Shown here one piece after another: positions 7,927 to 16,874 of a DNA stretch of 64,000 bases. Positions within the stretch are counted from its first letter, which is position 1, and every line of letters starts with the position of its first letter. The position numbers and the translations under genes were made by a program. Below the pieces are notes generated by a model that saw only the letters and a program-made list of their open reading frames with translations, did no database searches and had not been told where the DNA came from. The DNA comes from Blattamonas nauphoetae (lineage: Eukaryota; Preaxostyla; Oxymonadida): the NCBI GenBank assembly GCA_033064195.1, contig JARBJD010000015.1:1-64000 (forward strand). The letters run 5' to 3'.

Positions 7927-10753
7927 AGACTTGTGAGTCTGATCAGAGTGATCTCAGCTTTTTTGATCACAAGAAATTTTCACCGTGTAAATCCGACTCA
8001 TTTTTTGGAAAATAACCTAAAAAGTCAATGTTTGAAGTGTATTTAAAAGAAAAAAGAGTTTCTATATATCGATCGTCATATTCCTAAAAGTCGATTGCAG
8101 ACAGAGAGGAAGATGTTATGTGTCTGCTAACCTCTCAGAAACCGTCTCTTACAGCATCTATCCCTCATCTTTTCCTGTTTTTCACTATGCAATCAGTTCA
8201 CAACACTTCATACCAGTCTTCTGGATTTTCACATTCCATTGAACAATTCAGAAGGCAAACTGATCAAAAGCGAACTTCATCGTCTCCAAAATTGATTCTC
8301 TGTAACAGACATCATACTCGAACGGGACAATACGCTTTGATAGAATTGAAGGACAGAACCGTCGATCCGTCTGCTCTCACTTTCTTATAAAGAGGACAAC
8401 AGCTCGTCCTCATCCCTGCGCCACTCGACACCAGTCTGGCTAAATAGGGGAAGTTTGACGGAACGGACACCGCCCTCTACTTTTCGAATAAACTCAGGTG
8501 TTCGTTCTCGACTGAAGATCAGCTTCGAAATGGATCCGCCGGCGATTTCAACTGTTGCCCGGAGAAATATGACATCAGATCCAGTCATTCCACCAACTAC
8601 TAGTTTCCATACTCCTCGTCAAACAACATCCCTTCCAGCTCGAACATCGGGAGCCAGATCTCTCCCACGCACTCTTTCCTCTCCTCACCGACCATCTCAT
8701 TCCACTTTACAACGAACTATGTCCACGCAGACCTCTCAAGCACGTTCATTTCAGACACGATCAGCAATGTTTGGAATACACTGAAATTCCGCGTCATCTA
8801 CGCCACAAATGAACAATCGAACACCAACGCGACTCTCAAATCGAATAAAATTGATGACGACAGAAAGAACATGTCTCACTAACTCAGGAATCGCACCAGC
8901 ACCCTCACATCGTCTCTCCCTCGCACGAACAAAAGAGAGTCATCTTCCATCAGATTCCGAAGATGACTTGATGTCGATGAATGTTCCACCCCATTCTCCT
9001 TCGTTCACAACCACTCCCATCGTAAAACATCACATGTCGCTGAAATCATCGCCGAAGAGATTGATCTGATCGGAACACTCGTCACTCCGCCTCTCCTTCC
9101 TCTTCTCAGCAAAACGGGGATTCTGAACCAGCTTCCCATCTTCGCCACTGAGAGTCAAATAATTGTGATCAAGAAAGCCGCAACTGCAGTCGTGTTGAAT
9201 GCACTGCTCATTCTCGAGTCAAGCACTCCACTCCAGACACTCGATCCTCGTCCAGTCTCCCCTCTCAAACTAATCCTGAACGGGGTTGTGGAGATCTTCA
9301 ATTCTGCTTCGAACAGCCCAGTCAATTCACTCCGGTCATCACCACTCTCTTCTCTCCCGACTCTCCCGTCTTCTACGACTCGATTCTCTTCTCCAACCCA
9401 CTCAACACCGCTCCTCTCCCTCTTCTCGACCCATCTTCACCAGCAAACAACAAATGGAGAAAATGGATATCGAACGACTTCTCTTCAAGTTTGCCAAACT
9501 CACATTCGTCTTCGTCCAGACTACCAAACGCAAAGCTCCGAAATCTGAGCAGCAAGAAGCCGAAGTTGCTCTGTCCCGCATTTTGAGAGAAGTTTCGTTT
9601 TAATTCTCTGCATTTCCTGAGTTCATATCGCTCATCACGTTCGCTGCCCCCTCACACCGCAGATGTCACGTTACGACGCTAACGATTTCTCTGGACTGAG
9701 CTCGCTTCTGGCAATTCTGGAGACAGAGACAGTTTCGACAAGGTTGGTGTGTCAAGGGGATGGTCTGTATCTCCTCACCTCTGCCTGGAACGGGTGATTT
9801 TGAAGAAAGTTTGGCATCGTATGTTCTTCCATCTGAACACTCTGTCGTCTCGCTCTTTCTTCTCCTTGCTGGATCGCCTGGCCTTCGACAGAATTATCTC
9901 ACACGCTCGCTTCGACTTCATCCAATCTTACCCTGACGAGTCGATTCTTGCGGTTTTCGATGATGTCAAGATCTTGATGATCAGTTTGATGGAGTCGGAT
10001 TGTGAAGTTACATCGAAGGAATCAGTGATGACACAGATGGAGATTGCCTTCTCATCTGGCACTACACACTCATACCTCCAGCTCCAATCCCAACTAATCT
10101 CCACCTCGTCGGCTTCGATCTTCCCTTCTCCCACCCCACCGCTCGTCTAAACGACCCATTTCTTTCAGTCAATGATTGAACCAACATGTTGCTCAGGCAC
10201 TTTGGCAGCTGGTTGTTATGCTCTGTCGAACTGTGTGGACGAGCTGCTGAAATCCGAAACCAACACTGGGAAGATCTCATCACACAAAACAGACGTAAAA
10301 CGGTAAAAAGTCTCATCTTCAGATATTCACAGCCGCAAACCAAAAGTCCCACTCTCAGCAAAAGCAGGGTTCTTGTTCGATCGAGTTCTTTTGTTCTGGC
10401 TGACCTTACTGAGCAGAAAGACTCAGAAAGAGTCCAGCACGACTTCATGAAGATTAGAAGGCAGTGACAATGAAGAATGCTGTTCAGATGGGAGTTGAGC
10501 TCTCGATGTAGAAAAGGGACTTCTCTCGGAATGGACTGAATCTTGTCTGGCACCGCATCTTTCCTTGCTCCGAATCCATCTCAAGAATTATTATTATTGT
10601 TTCCTTCCTTTTCGTATCACAATTCAACAATCACAACGATAAAATGAGGAAAAAATAGATACGCTTAAATAAGTCACTGATCTCAGTCAAAAAATGCGGA
10701 ACTGAGATCACTGATCTCAGTTTTTGCTTGATTGATCTCATCCATCAACAGCC
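7927..10753. mobile_element. 2.8-kb insertion inside the Polinton minor capsid gene
   Basis: Bounded by the 11-bp direct repeat TGGTCATTCCC (7916-7926 and 10754-10764), as left by a transposition target duplication. Both ends carry related inverted motifs containing CTGAGATCACT (for example GTGATCTCAG near 7950 and ACTGAGATCACT near 10700). The inside is non-viral in style. It is more GC-rich than the Polinton and encodes broken, host-like protein stretches (for example PPLLPLLSKTGILNQLPIF near 9090-9150 and FSLLDRLAFDRIISHARF near 9865-9925) in changing frames. This looks like a non-autonomous DNA transposon carrying an old host gene fragment; an 11-bp duplication would fit Mutator-like elements. 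No transposase is recognised. Confidence 0.7.
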
Positions 10754-10764
10754 TGGTCATTCCC

Positions 10765-11871
10765 TTCGTGAATCTCCTTCCATTGAGTACCTTCGATCAA
10801 TATCCAAATTCCATCTTTGGCAATTTGCGTTTGAGATTTCACCTGACTACTGATTCTCTCGTGTACTGTCCGATTCGAGTTCCAACAGCCATACGAAAAG
10901 AATTTGAAAGTGACTTAGCAAGAAATCCAACAAGAACTTATACAACAACTCGAGCTTATCATGAACTGTTGCATGACGGAGAATTCACAAATGTGACACA
11001 AGAATTCACACAAATCGGAAATCCTGTTCTGCAATATGATAAATACGAACTCAATAATAGTACTGGAACAGTTCTTATCACTCTAAAATCTTTCACATCC
11101 ACTGTTCTTTCTTCTTCGATAGATAAAGTGTCTTCGATTTGTTACGGATATCAAATCACTGATGCAACGAAACAATCCCTCTTCAATACATATTCAAAGA
11201 CTCTGTACGTCATGAAGGCAGAAAGAATTGACACACAATCATTTCAATCAAAAGCAAATGCAATGGGAGTGAGATCAAACATCAGTATCAAACTCAACAA
11301 TCTCATGAATCTAATGTGCTTGTTCCCTGAAAGACCAAATGAATGTACAGTTTTTAGAAATCCTCACTACGTTGGTCAATTCGAAATGCTTGGATCTAAC
11401 TTTCCCAATTTCCCCATGTCAACAATCTCACCAGAGTTCTATCAAATGATGATGGTAAATGGTGATTTCATTGGTTGTTCTGCAACACAAGAGTTTGAAA
11501 ATTCCCTTTGTGTCCCTCGTCATCACATATCGAACGTTAAGGAAGCATGGGATTATCTGAAAGTTAGACCGGCCACGGATGCAACCTGTTTCACTTTCAT
11601 GGTTCCAACAGATCGAAGTGAAATTGCTGGTGGAGAAGAAGGAATTTCAACAGCAGAATCAGTGAATATTGTTTATAGAGGAACACCAATCAAACAAGGC
11701 GCGCTGGATCCATATTTTACATCCACCAAAGAAGGTCCTCCTCCACCAATTCTTGCACTACATCAAGCAACATACTGGCTGTTCTGGATTGAGAATGGAC
11801 AACCACGAGTGCGATATGTCATTGATCGTCGACTCCAAGAAGCATATGAAGAAGTGAAGAGAGGTTATTAA
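10765..11871 (+). CDS. minor capsid (penton-like) gene, segment downstream of the insertion
   Basis: Long open stretch starting at the far side of the 2.8-kb insertion. It is beta-rich and shares with the major capsid protein the pattern FGNLRLRFHLTTDSLVYC (versus FGDLKLSVHMNEDAFVCC) and a similar C-terminal end (ILALHQATYWLFWIENGQPR versus ILATTATTWWVLRYSNGEPK), so the two capsid genes appear to be ancient paralogues. In Polintons the gene following the major capsid is normally the penton protein. The second element does not reach this gene. Confidence 0.7.
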   Translation, partial: FVNLLPLSTFDQYPNSIFGNLRLRFHLTTDSLVYCPIRVPTAIRKEFESDLARNPTRTYTTTRAYHELLHDGEFTNVTQEFTQIGNPVLQYDKYELNNSTGTVLITLKSFTSTVLSSSIDKVSSICYGYQITDATKQSLFNTYSKTLYVMKAERIDTQSFQSKANAMGVRSNISIKLNNLMNLMCLFPERPNECTVFRNPHYVGQFEMLGSNFPNFPMSTISPEFYQMMMVNGDFIGCSATQEFENSLCVPRHHISNVKEAWDYLKVRPATDATCFTFMVPTDRSEIAGGEEGISTAESVNIVYRGTPIKQGALDPYFTSTKEGPPPPILALHQATYWLFWIENGQPRVRYVIDRRLQEAYEEVKRGY

Positions 11872-11909
11872 GAATCAAATATGATATTTTATTTTTGTAG
11901 AAAACAAGA

Positions 11910-12341
11910 ATGGTCAAACGCTATTTCTCAATTCAGAATTCTCACACTGCTCAACTCCCTCCTGATTTTACCAATTCAAGAAAACAAAAATACATCTACT
12001 TCCTCGACTGCAAACTCATTCATGTGAAGGAAGAGATTAGTGATGCATCGACAGTCATTTCAAAAGACATTCCTCAACACATTCCAATCCACGGTGATTG
12101 GATCCAGACAGACGCACACAATGATTCGTATGTTGCTTTCTGTAATGAACAGATTGCGAAGCGAAAGAAGTGGGAACTTACTACTCGACAATCAATTGTG
12201 AAGATCTGGTTCAAAGACAGTTCTGGTGAATCAATTGAGATGGAAACATCAGAGACAATCAATGGAAAAATAATCAAGGAGTATTATGAATTTCTGGTTG
12301 ATCTCATGTTGGAGTATTACTGCTTCGCATTTCTAGTATGA
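11910..12341 (+). CDS. unknown Polinton protein (143 aa)
   Basis: Begins MVKRYFSIQNSHTAQLPPDF after a TATTTTATTTTTG motif about 13 bases upstream of the ATG. Mixed composition, with a hydrophobic, aromatic C-terminus (FLVDLMLEYYCFAFLV). The stop codon abuts the stop of the convergent tail-fibre-type gene. No known family recognised; no counterpart lies in the second element within this window. Confidence 0.6.
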   Translation: MVKRYFSIQNSHTAQLPPDFTNSRKQKYIYFLDCKLIHVKEEISDASTVISKDIPQHIPIHGDWIQTDAHNDSYVAFCNEQIAKRKKWELTTRQSIVKIWFKDSSGESIEMETSETINGKIIKEYYEFLVDLMLEYYCFAFLV

Positions 12342-13220
12342 CTACGTCATGGTATTAGTCAGTGAATTGTATTTTTGTATTAGTTCATTGATGAGTGTCT
12401 GTTGTTGCCCCACAATTGCACTCAGTTCCTGAATAGCTTTGATACAGAAGCAGGAGAGTTCTGCATAATCAACTTGAAGACAATCTGGATTGGAATCATT
12501 CACGACTTCAGGAAAGATTTCTTGGATCTGTTGTGCAATCACACCAATGTGTTTCTTCTCACTTTCCTTCTTCAAGCATTCACATTTCTCTTTGCAGTTC
12601 TTCAAGTGTTCTTCATCCGTTTCATTCTCTATTTGCTTTGTCACTTTGTTGATCTTCGAGTCGAATGTGTTGAATTGGTAGCGAACAATTTCCACTTTAT
12701 TCAGTTGCTCAAGAACATCAGGGAATGGTTCAATATTTCTTTTCACTCTTCTGTCTGACAGTTGAGAAAAACTTCCTGTTGGTGATATTGAAAATACTCC
12801 TGAACCAGTGTCCTCATCGTAGTAATACAAAGCTGGGGAGTCACACGGTGACCACATAATGATACCATCACCATTGAACTGAATTCCAGATGTTTCTGCA
12901 ATCGATTGTGATATTGATATGCCAGACTTAAATGTTGAAGCCGGATATGTGCCAGGATACTTCGGAAGTGATCCTTCTGAGATGTTCCACTTTGCTCCAT
13001 TCACATTAATCAATCCTCCAATTTCTGGTGTCGTGATTGATCCATTTGTGCTGACTACTTTTTGGATTGATGATATCGCTGTCTTATGTGCTTCTGTTGT
13101 CTTCTGAAGTGAGTCAATCACTGCCGAATTCTCGTTGGTCGTCGAGAGATTATGATCAATCATTTTCTCAATCATTTGTGAATTGTATTTTTGTCGACTC
13201 ATTTTCGTTTGCTCTTTCAT
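12342..13220 (-). CDS. tail-fibre-type protein with peptidase S74 chaperone domain
   Basis: C-terminal intramolecular chaperone auto-processing domain (peptidase S74). The hallmark S-D-R-R-V-K-R-N-I lies at about residues 155-163, followed by the typical IGVIAQQIQEIFPEVV and VDYAEL segments and a helical tail (AIQELSAIVGQQQTLINEL). In phage and giant-virus fibres this domain trimerises the spike and then cuts itself off at the Ser of the SD motif. The N-terminal half has a short heptad region (VIDSLQKTTEAHKTAISSIQ) and a beta-rich stalk. The start at 13220 is chosen because the frame upstream overlaps the neighbouring gene. Likely an attachment spike for a virion. Confidence 0.85.
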   Translation of the reverse strand: MKEQTKMSRQKYNSQMIEKMIDHNLSTTNENSAVIDSLQKTTEAHKTAISSIQKVVSTNGSITTPEIGGLINVNGAKWNISEGSLPKYPGTYPASTFKSGISISQSIAETSGIQFNGDGIIMWSPCDSPALYYYDEDTGSGVFSISPTGSFSQLSDRRVKRNIEPFPDVLEQLNKVEIVRYQFNTFDSKINKVTKQIENETDEEHLKNCKEKCECLKKESEKKHIGVIAQQIQEIFPEVVNDSNPDCLQVDYAELSCFCIKAIQELSAIVGQQQTLINELIQKYNSLTNTMT

Positions 13221-13416
13221 TGAAATTAAAATTGTTGATTCCCTCATGAACATACGTCACCGGCACATTATTTCTGACATACTCAGAGACTAGTGAACAG
13301 TTCTCTTCTCTCATTGATTCAATTAATGCTTGTTCTGAACATACTCGACGTCTTTCCTTGTACAACAAACTCGCGGGAGTTTGGCGCCTCTCGCGATTCT
13401 CTTCAGTTGGATTCAT
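13168..13416 (-). CDS. small Polinton protein (MNPTE family), right-end copy
   Basis: An 82-residue ORF. Its middle (RRRVCSEQALIESMREEN through VPVTYVHEG) is nearly identical to the start of the ORF at 24086-24475 of the second element. There the gene lies at the left end on the plus strand. Relative to that copy it carries a short GC-rich in-frame insert after NPTE (residues ENRERRQTPAS and flanks). The promoter-like stretch on the minus strand (TTATTTTTGAATTTTTTAAT) is the same in both copies. Function unknown. The 3' part overlaps the start of the S74 gene. Confidence 0.6.
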   Translation of the reverse strand: MNPTEENRERRQTPASLLYKERRRVCSEQALIESMREENCSLVSEYVRNNVPVTYVHEGINNFNFNERANENESTKIQFTND

Positions 13417-13461
13417 TTAATACAAATTAAAAAATTCAAAAATAAAAAACAACAACGAGTT

Positions 13462-13953
13462 TTATTTCTGGTGATCTTTTTGAAGTAACCAATTTGGTAC
13501 TTTTCTTTTCACGTACTTCATCCAGATTTCGGCACAGATTGGTCGATAATATTCGAACGATTCTGGTTTCATCTTCAAGAAACTTTGAGGTTTTGCTCTC
13601 AACAAGTCCTTCACCATTTGACTGATCTGTTCTTTCGATAATCTGACGTTTAAATTTTCCGATGCATAGGGAAGTTTTCTGACGTTCGCTATTTGACAGA
13701 TCAGTTGAGGTTGGTTTCGTCGCCATTTCTTTGTGTCATAGTTCATCCAAGTTGGGTTATCGATGTCAACATATTTTTGGAATAATTGTTTTAATGTTTT
13801 GAAATTGACAATCAGTTCTGGTTTCCACAATCCTAATTTCATGAGAAATACATGATTCTGACTCAGGAAATTCATCATATCACTGTCCTTTCGATTGGGA
13901 TTAGTGTATTCTAAAATTTGTTCAAGTTCTTCGATGAGTTCTAGCTGTGCCAT
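13462..13953 (-). CDS. unknown Polinton protein (163 aa)
   Basis: Helical, charged protein starting MAQLELIEELEQILEYTNP. Its start is preceded by two T-rich promoter-like blocks (TTTTTTATTTTTCG then TTTTTTATTTTG, read on the minus strand), the arrangement seen at other genes of the element. It is the outermost gene at this end. No homologue or motif recognised, and no counterpart is present in copy 2. Confidence 0.6.
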   Translation of the reverse strand: MAQLELIEELEQILEYTNPNRKDSDMMNFLSQNHVFLMKLGLWKPELIVNFKTLKQLFQKYVDIDNPTWMNYDTKKWRRNQPQLICQIANVRKLPYASENLNVRLSKEQISQMVKDLLRAKPQSFLKMKPESFEYYRPICAEIWMKYVKRKVPNWLLQKDHQK

Positions 13954-14340
13954 TTAGTACAAAATAAAAAATTCGAAAAATAAAAAATCTCCTTTGTTTT
14001 GTCAAAAGTGAAATTTCTCCATAACTACCGATCCGATTTCAATAATTCTTGCACCAATGAATTCGCCGTGTCGGATATGACCTTAGATGAGAGTTTAATC
14101 AAAATTGGAGAACATCGATTTTTCTTCATTTTTTCAAGTGCACCATATGCACCAAAAAATGATATATGGCAAAAATCAATATTGTTCAAAAATTTTTGGA
14201 AAATCGTTTTTATATCATGTTTGACATCCATTCTGTGAAATTTTAAGTTGATTTGACGAACAACTACTGTTTTCAAAACTTGATTTTGAAGTGTCCCGTA
14301 ACTTTTTAAAAATCGTCATTAAAACCCCTCTACACAGATA
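13954..14340. other. AT-rich non-coding right end of Polinton copy 1
   Basis: No convincing ORF. AT-rich sequence including homopolymer runs, of the kind found in Polinton terminal repeats. The matching left terminus would lie outside the window, so this cannot be confirmed as a terminal inverted repeat. The exact border near 14340 is a guess from the change in sequence style. Confidence 0.45.
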
Positions 14341-14370
14341 TATAGCCAGGGTAAATCCTCGGAAAATTAG

Positions 14371-14442
14371 GGACGAGTAGTCGAGTGGTAAGTGCACGTA
14401 CCACTAGGCTAGGAGTCCCAGGTTCGAACCCCGGAGGAAGCA
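14371..14442 (+). other. tRNA-like sequence with pol III A and B boxes
   Basis: A perfect A-box match (TAGTCGAGTGG, 14378-14388) and B-box (GGTTCGAACCC, 14421-14431) lie at tRNA-like spacing. The T arm CCAGG-TTCGAAC-CCCGG forms with one mismatch. I cannot fold a convincing anticodon stem or acceptor stem, so it is more likely a tRNA-derived element or degenerate tRNA than a working tRNA gene. No anticodon is assigned. Confidence 0.4.
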
Positions 14443-14484
14443 ATAATTTGTCCGACGTCGGAATGCAAAAAATGAGATAAATGT

Positions 14485-14560
14485 CAGAAACAGGGATCGC
14501 AACCCTGGGCCTTAGGGACTTGCCAACACACCAGGCAATAAAAACCACCAGCTTCCTCCC
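14485..14560 (-). other. second tRNA-like sequence, facing the first
   Basis: On the minus strand a perfect T-arm hairpin (CAGGG-TTGCGAT-CCCTG, 14491-14507) follows a sequence of tRNA-like length beginning GGAAGCTGGTGG. The A box is weak and the anticodon arm does not fold clearly. Together with the plus-strand sequence at 14371-14442 it makes a convergent pair separated by about 40 bases. Confidence 0.3.
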
Positions 14561-14564
14561 TCCC

Positions 14565-14684
14565 TAAGGTTTTGCACTTTTTTTGCCTATATGGGTCGTT
14601 CCCACTCAGAATCGACACCCCATTTTTATTGGATTTATTTACTCCTTTTTTCAAAATCAACATAAAAATTGGGGCAAAACCTTA
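14565..14684. repeat. 120-bp mini-element with short inverted ends
   Basis: Ends TAAGGTTTTGC (14565-14575) and GCAAAACCTTA (14674-14684) are perfect 11-bp inverses. The same end sequence (ATAAGGTTTTGCCCCA) recurs near 19538, suggesting a repeated mini-transposon. No coding content, and no clear target duplication. Confidence 0.4.
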
Positions 14685-15149
14685 TTTGAGTTGTATTTCT
14701 CCGATTCTGAAGAAAAGTGCGGCAATGGGTTGATCACACCGATGGAGTTGATTTCACGAGTTCAGGAAACAATGGTCACTATAAGGTACAGAGCTCAAAT
14801 TACGAGGTAAAATGGAAGAGATGCCGATGGCTCAATGATGAGAAATTAAAGGACAGATAATGTTAACAAGTTCGACAAGAAAACAACACCCAACGCGATG
14901 GCAACTCCTTCAGTGTGCCTCTCTAGTGTAGTTCTCGGCACAGCTTGAGAACCGTGAATGTGTCGGTGTTGGCTGTGTAAGAGTGGGTTCTGGCTGTGCA
15001 GATCGTCTGTCGAGGGTTGGGCACAGATCACTCCTGTTTTTTCTTGAGTCTGACGATCAGACGACGCGCCGTTTGAAGGTGACGGTCGTGGACTTGGTGT
15101 CAGAGCGATGAGAGAGGCATACGAGAGGAGTCGCGATTGACGAGACACT

Positions 15150-16874
15150 TTCACTGGTTTGTTGTTGGCAGTTGGTTTGAGGAGAGAAGTCGAGACACTG
15201 CCTTCCTTCGGAGCAGCTCGAATACCATGCCGTTGTGTCTGATGACGAAGAGACGAGGGAGGATGAACGGCGATGTCTGGAGCGATGCGAGTGATGTCTG
15301 CCCGATCTGTGTCGACGTCGTGATGAGTGTGTCCACTGCGAGCTGGATTTGGGGCGCGTGGAGAGCAGACAGACGAGTAATCCAGCGCTGAGTGGAGATT
15401 TATAGTTCCGAAGTGATTGCTTAAGTCTGGGAAGGAGTGACGGACGAAGCTCGTGCGAGTTGTGCTGCTTTTCACTTTGCCTTTCTCGCTTCGTCAATCT
15501 CCTGCTCCGCAATCCGCTCCTTCTTCAGCTTCTTCTCCTTCAGCTTCTTCTCCATGAACTCCAATTCCTTTCTGTCCGAAGAGCGAAGGGAAGAACGCGC
15601 CAGGTACCCGTTTTGGAGGTGTCGCATTCTTCATCGTGCGTGCTGTCACCCAACACGCTGTCCCATCCAACGCGGTGAAGAACACCCGGCGGGCAGTGTG
15701 TGGGCGTTTCGAGGAATACGCTTCGGTCAATTCGGTGACGACAGGTGCGACTGGAATGGACGACGATGCTTTCAAAACAGGCGAGAGGAGAAGCGAGGCG
15801 TGTGACGAACTTGAAGACGTCGCACTGGACTGTCGCTGTTCGTTGCTCGATGTGGACGAGTTCGAGGGATTCGTCATACCTGACAGAATTGGGGTGGCTC
15901 GCATTGAAGGTCTGACAGTTATCGACCCGTCTGTTGTCTTGAAGAAGAGGATAGGCAGGCGTATGGGAGGACCGAACTTGGCTGCTGGCTTCTTCGTCGA
16001 GTGCTCGCAGTCGACAGTCACGTTGCCGACGGGAGTGAAGTGGATGTGCTTGTTGTCTGGTTCGGTGATCACAATCTTCTTCTTCTCAGCCGAGTTCCCT
16101 GGATCGACAATGCGATGTCCTCTGACCTGTTGAACTGGTTGAGGAACGACCAGATCTTCTTCTGGACGAGTGAGATGAGGATGCGCGGCGAGTTGGGGTG
16201 CTCCACACACAATATCGCCTTCATCGGAGCGAGGGACTCGGTTTCTTGTTCGTACTTCTCAACCAGCTTCGGGCTGTCTCCGAATGCGAAAGAGTGGAAG
16301 ACTCGAGTCCCATCCGCGTGATGGACAACCCGCTCTCCGGTGTTGTGCTGCACAATTGAGACTCTGTCTACACGCGTGCGGACACTCGTTGTCTCGTCGC
16401 TGTTGATGGCCTCGACAGATCGAATCGGAGGAAGAGCGGACGGATTGAGTGTGGAGGAGGCGGGGAGCAGGAAGAACGCTGGAAGGTGCTGAGTGATGGC
16501 GTTGAGATTGTGAGGAAGCGTCTGGAGCGATCGTTCTCTTCTCTGAGTTGTGGTTTCGCGATGGCGCAGCTCTCTTCCGCTGCTTGGTCGATCGGAAGAT
16601 GAGACGGGAGGGAGACATCTTTGAAGCAGTCGCGAAGGAGGATTATGTCAGGATCGTCGCAGTCAGCAAAGTCGATGTCGGGTGGGAGGAGAGGGGATGG
16701 CTGGGTTGTGGTCGACACTCCTTTGTGAAGAGTGTTCGATGAGGACGTCTTTGAGATTGAGGCAGGGTCGGCAGAATGGAGAAGGCGAGTGAAGTGTGCA
16801 GTGAAGACACGACGAACCACTTCCTGCGCTTCTTCTGTAGTTGTCTCGAACGGATTGTCAATTGTCTCTTCCAC
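15150..16874 (-). pseudogene. continuation of the same host gene in several frames
   Basis: Coding-looking stretches follow each other in changing frames on the minus strand: EETIDNPFETTTEEAQEVV near 16870, HNTGERVVHHADGTRVFHS near 16345, KKKIVITEPDNKHIHF near 16080, RKELEFMEKKLKEKKLKK near 15560 and RLFVIRHNGMVFELLRRK near 15230. No GT-AG introns explain the changes at the points I inspected, so they are either single-base indels (assembly error) or true decay. The Lys/Glu-rich helix and the nucleotide style are like the 513-residue part upstream, so I treat them as one gene. Sequence from 14.69 to 15.15 kb shows nothing convincing. Confidence 0.45.

Larger units (their letters stand above)
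1..14340 (+). mobile_element. Polinton/Maverick copy 1 (left end outside window)
   Basis: Virus-like element of the Polinton family. Recognisable parts in order are an rve-type integrase, a FtsK/HerA-like packaging ATPase (minus strand), a double-jelly-roll-type major capsid protein, a penton-like minor capsid gene, a peptidase-S74 tail-fibre-type protein and several small ORFs. Gene order matches the second copy at 24.04-36.31 kb. The left terminus and the polymerase lie outside the window, so terminal repeats cannot be checked. The right limit near 14.34 kb is inferred from the end of AT-rich non-coding sequence before a tRNA-like region. The element looks young, because most ORFs are open and very similar to copy 2. 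It is broken by at least one large insertion of another element. Confidence 0.9.

Noticed and set aside
8118-10553. Several 60-160-residue ORFs as separate genes
   Set aside because: They lie in an insertion with decayed host-like coding sequence; none has a full gene structure or the element's promoter-like motif.
1-14340. Prophage or bacterial contig interpretation based on the S74 fibre and ATPase genes
   Set aside because: Polinton gene order, protein-primed polymerase with integrase in the sister copy, and flanking intron-containing host genes show a eukaryotic setting.
14371-14442. Intact tRNA gene
   Set aside because: A and B boxes and T arm are present, but no convincing anticodon or acceptor stem forms, so no anticodon can be assigned.
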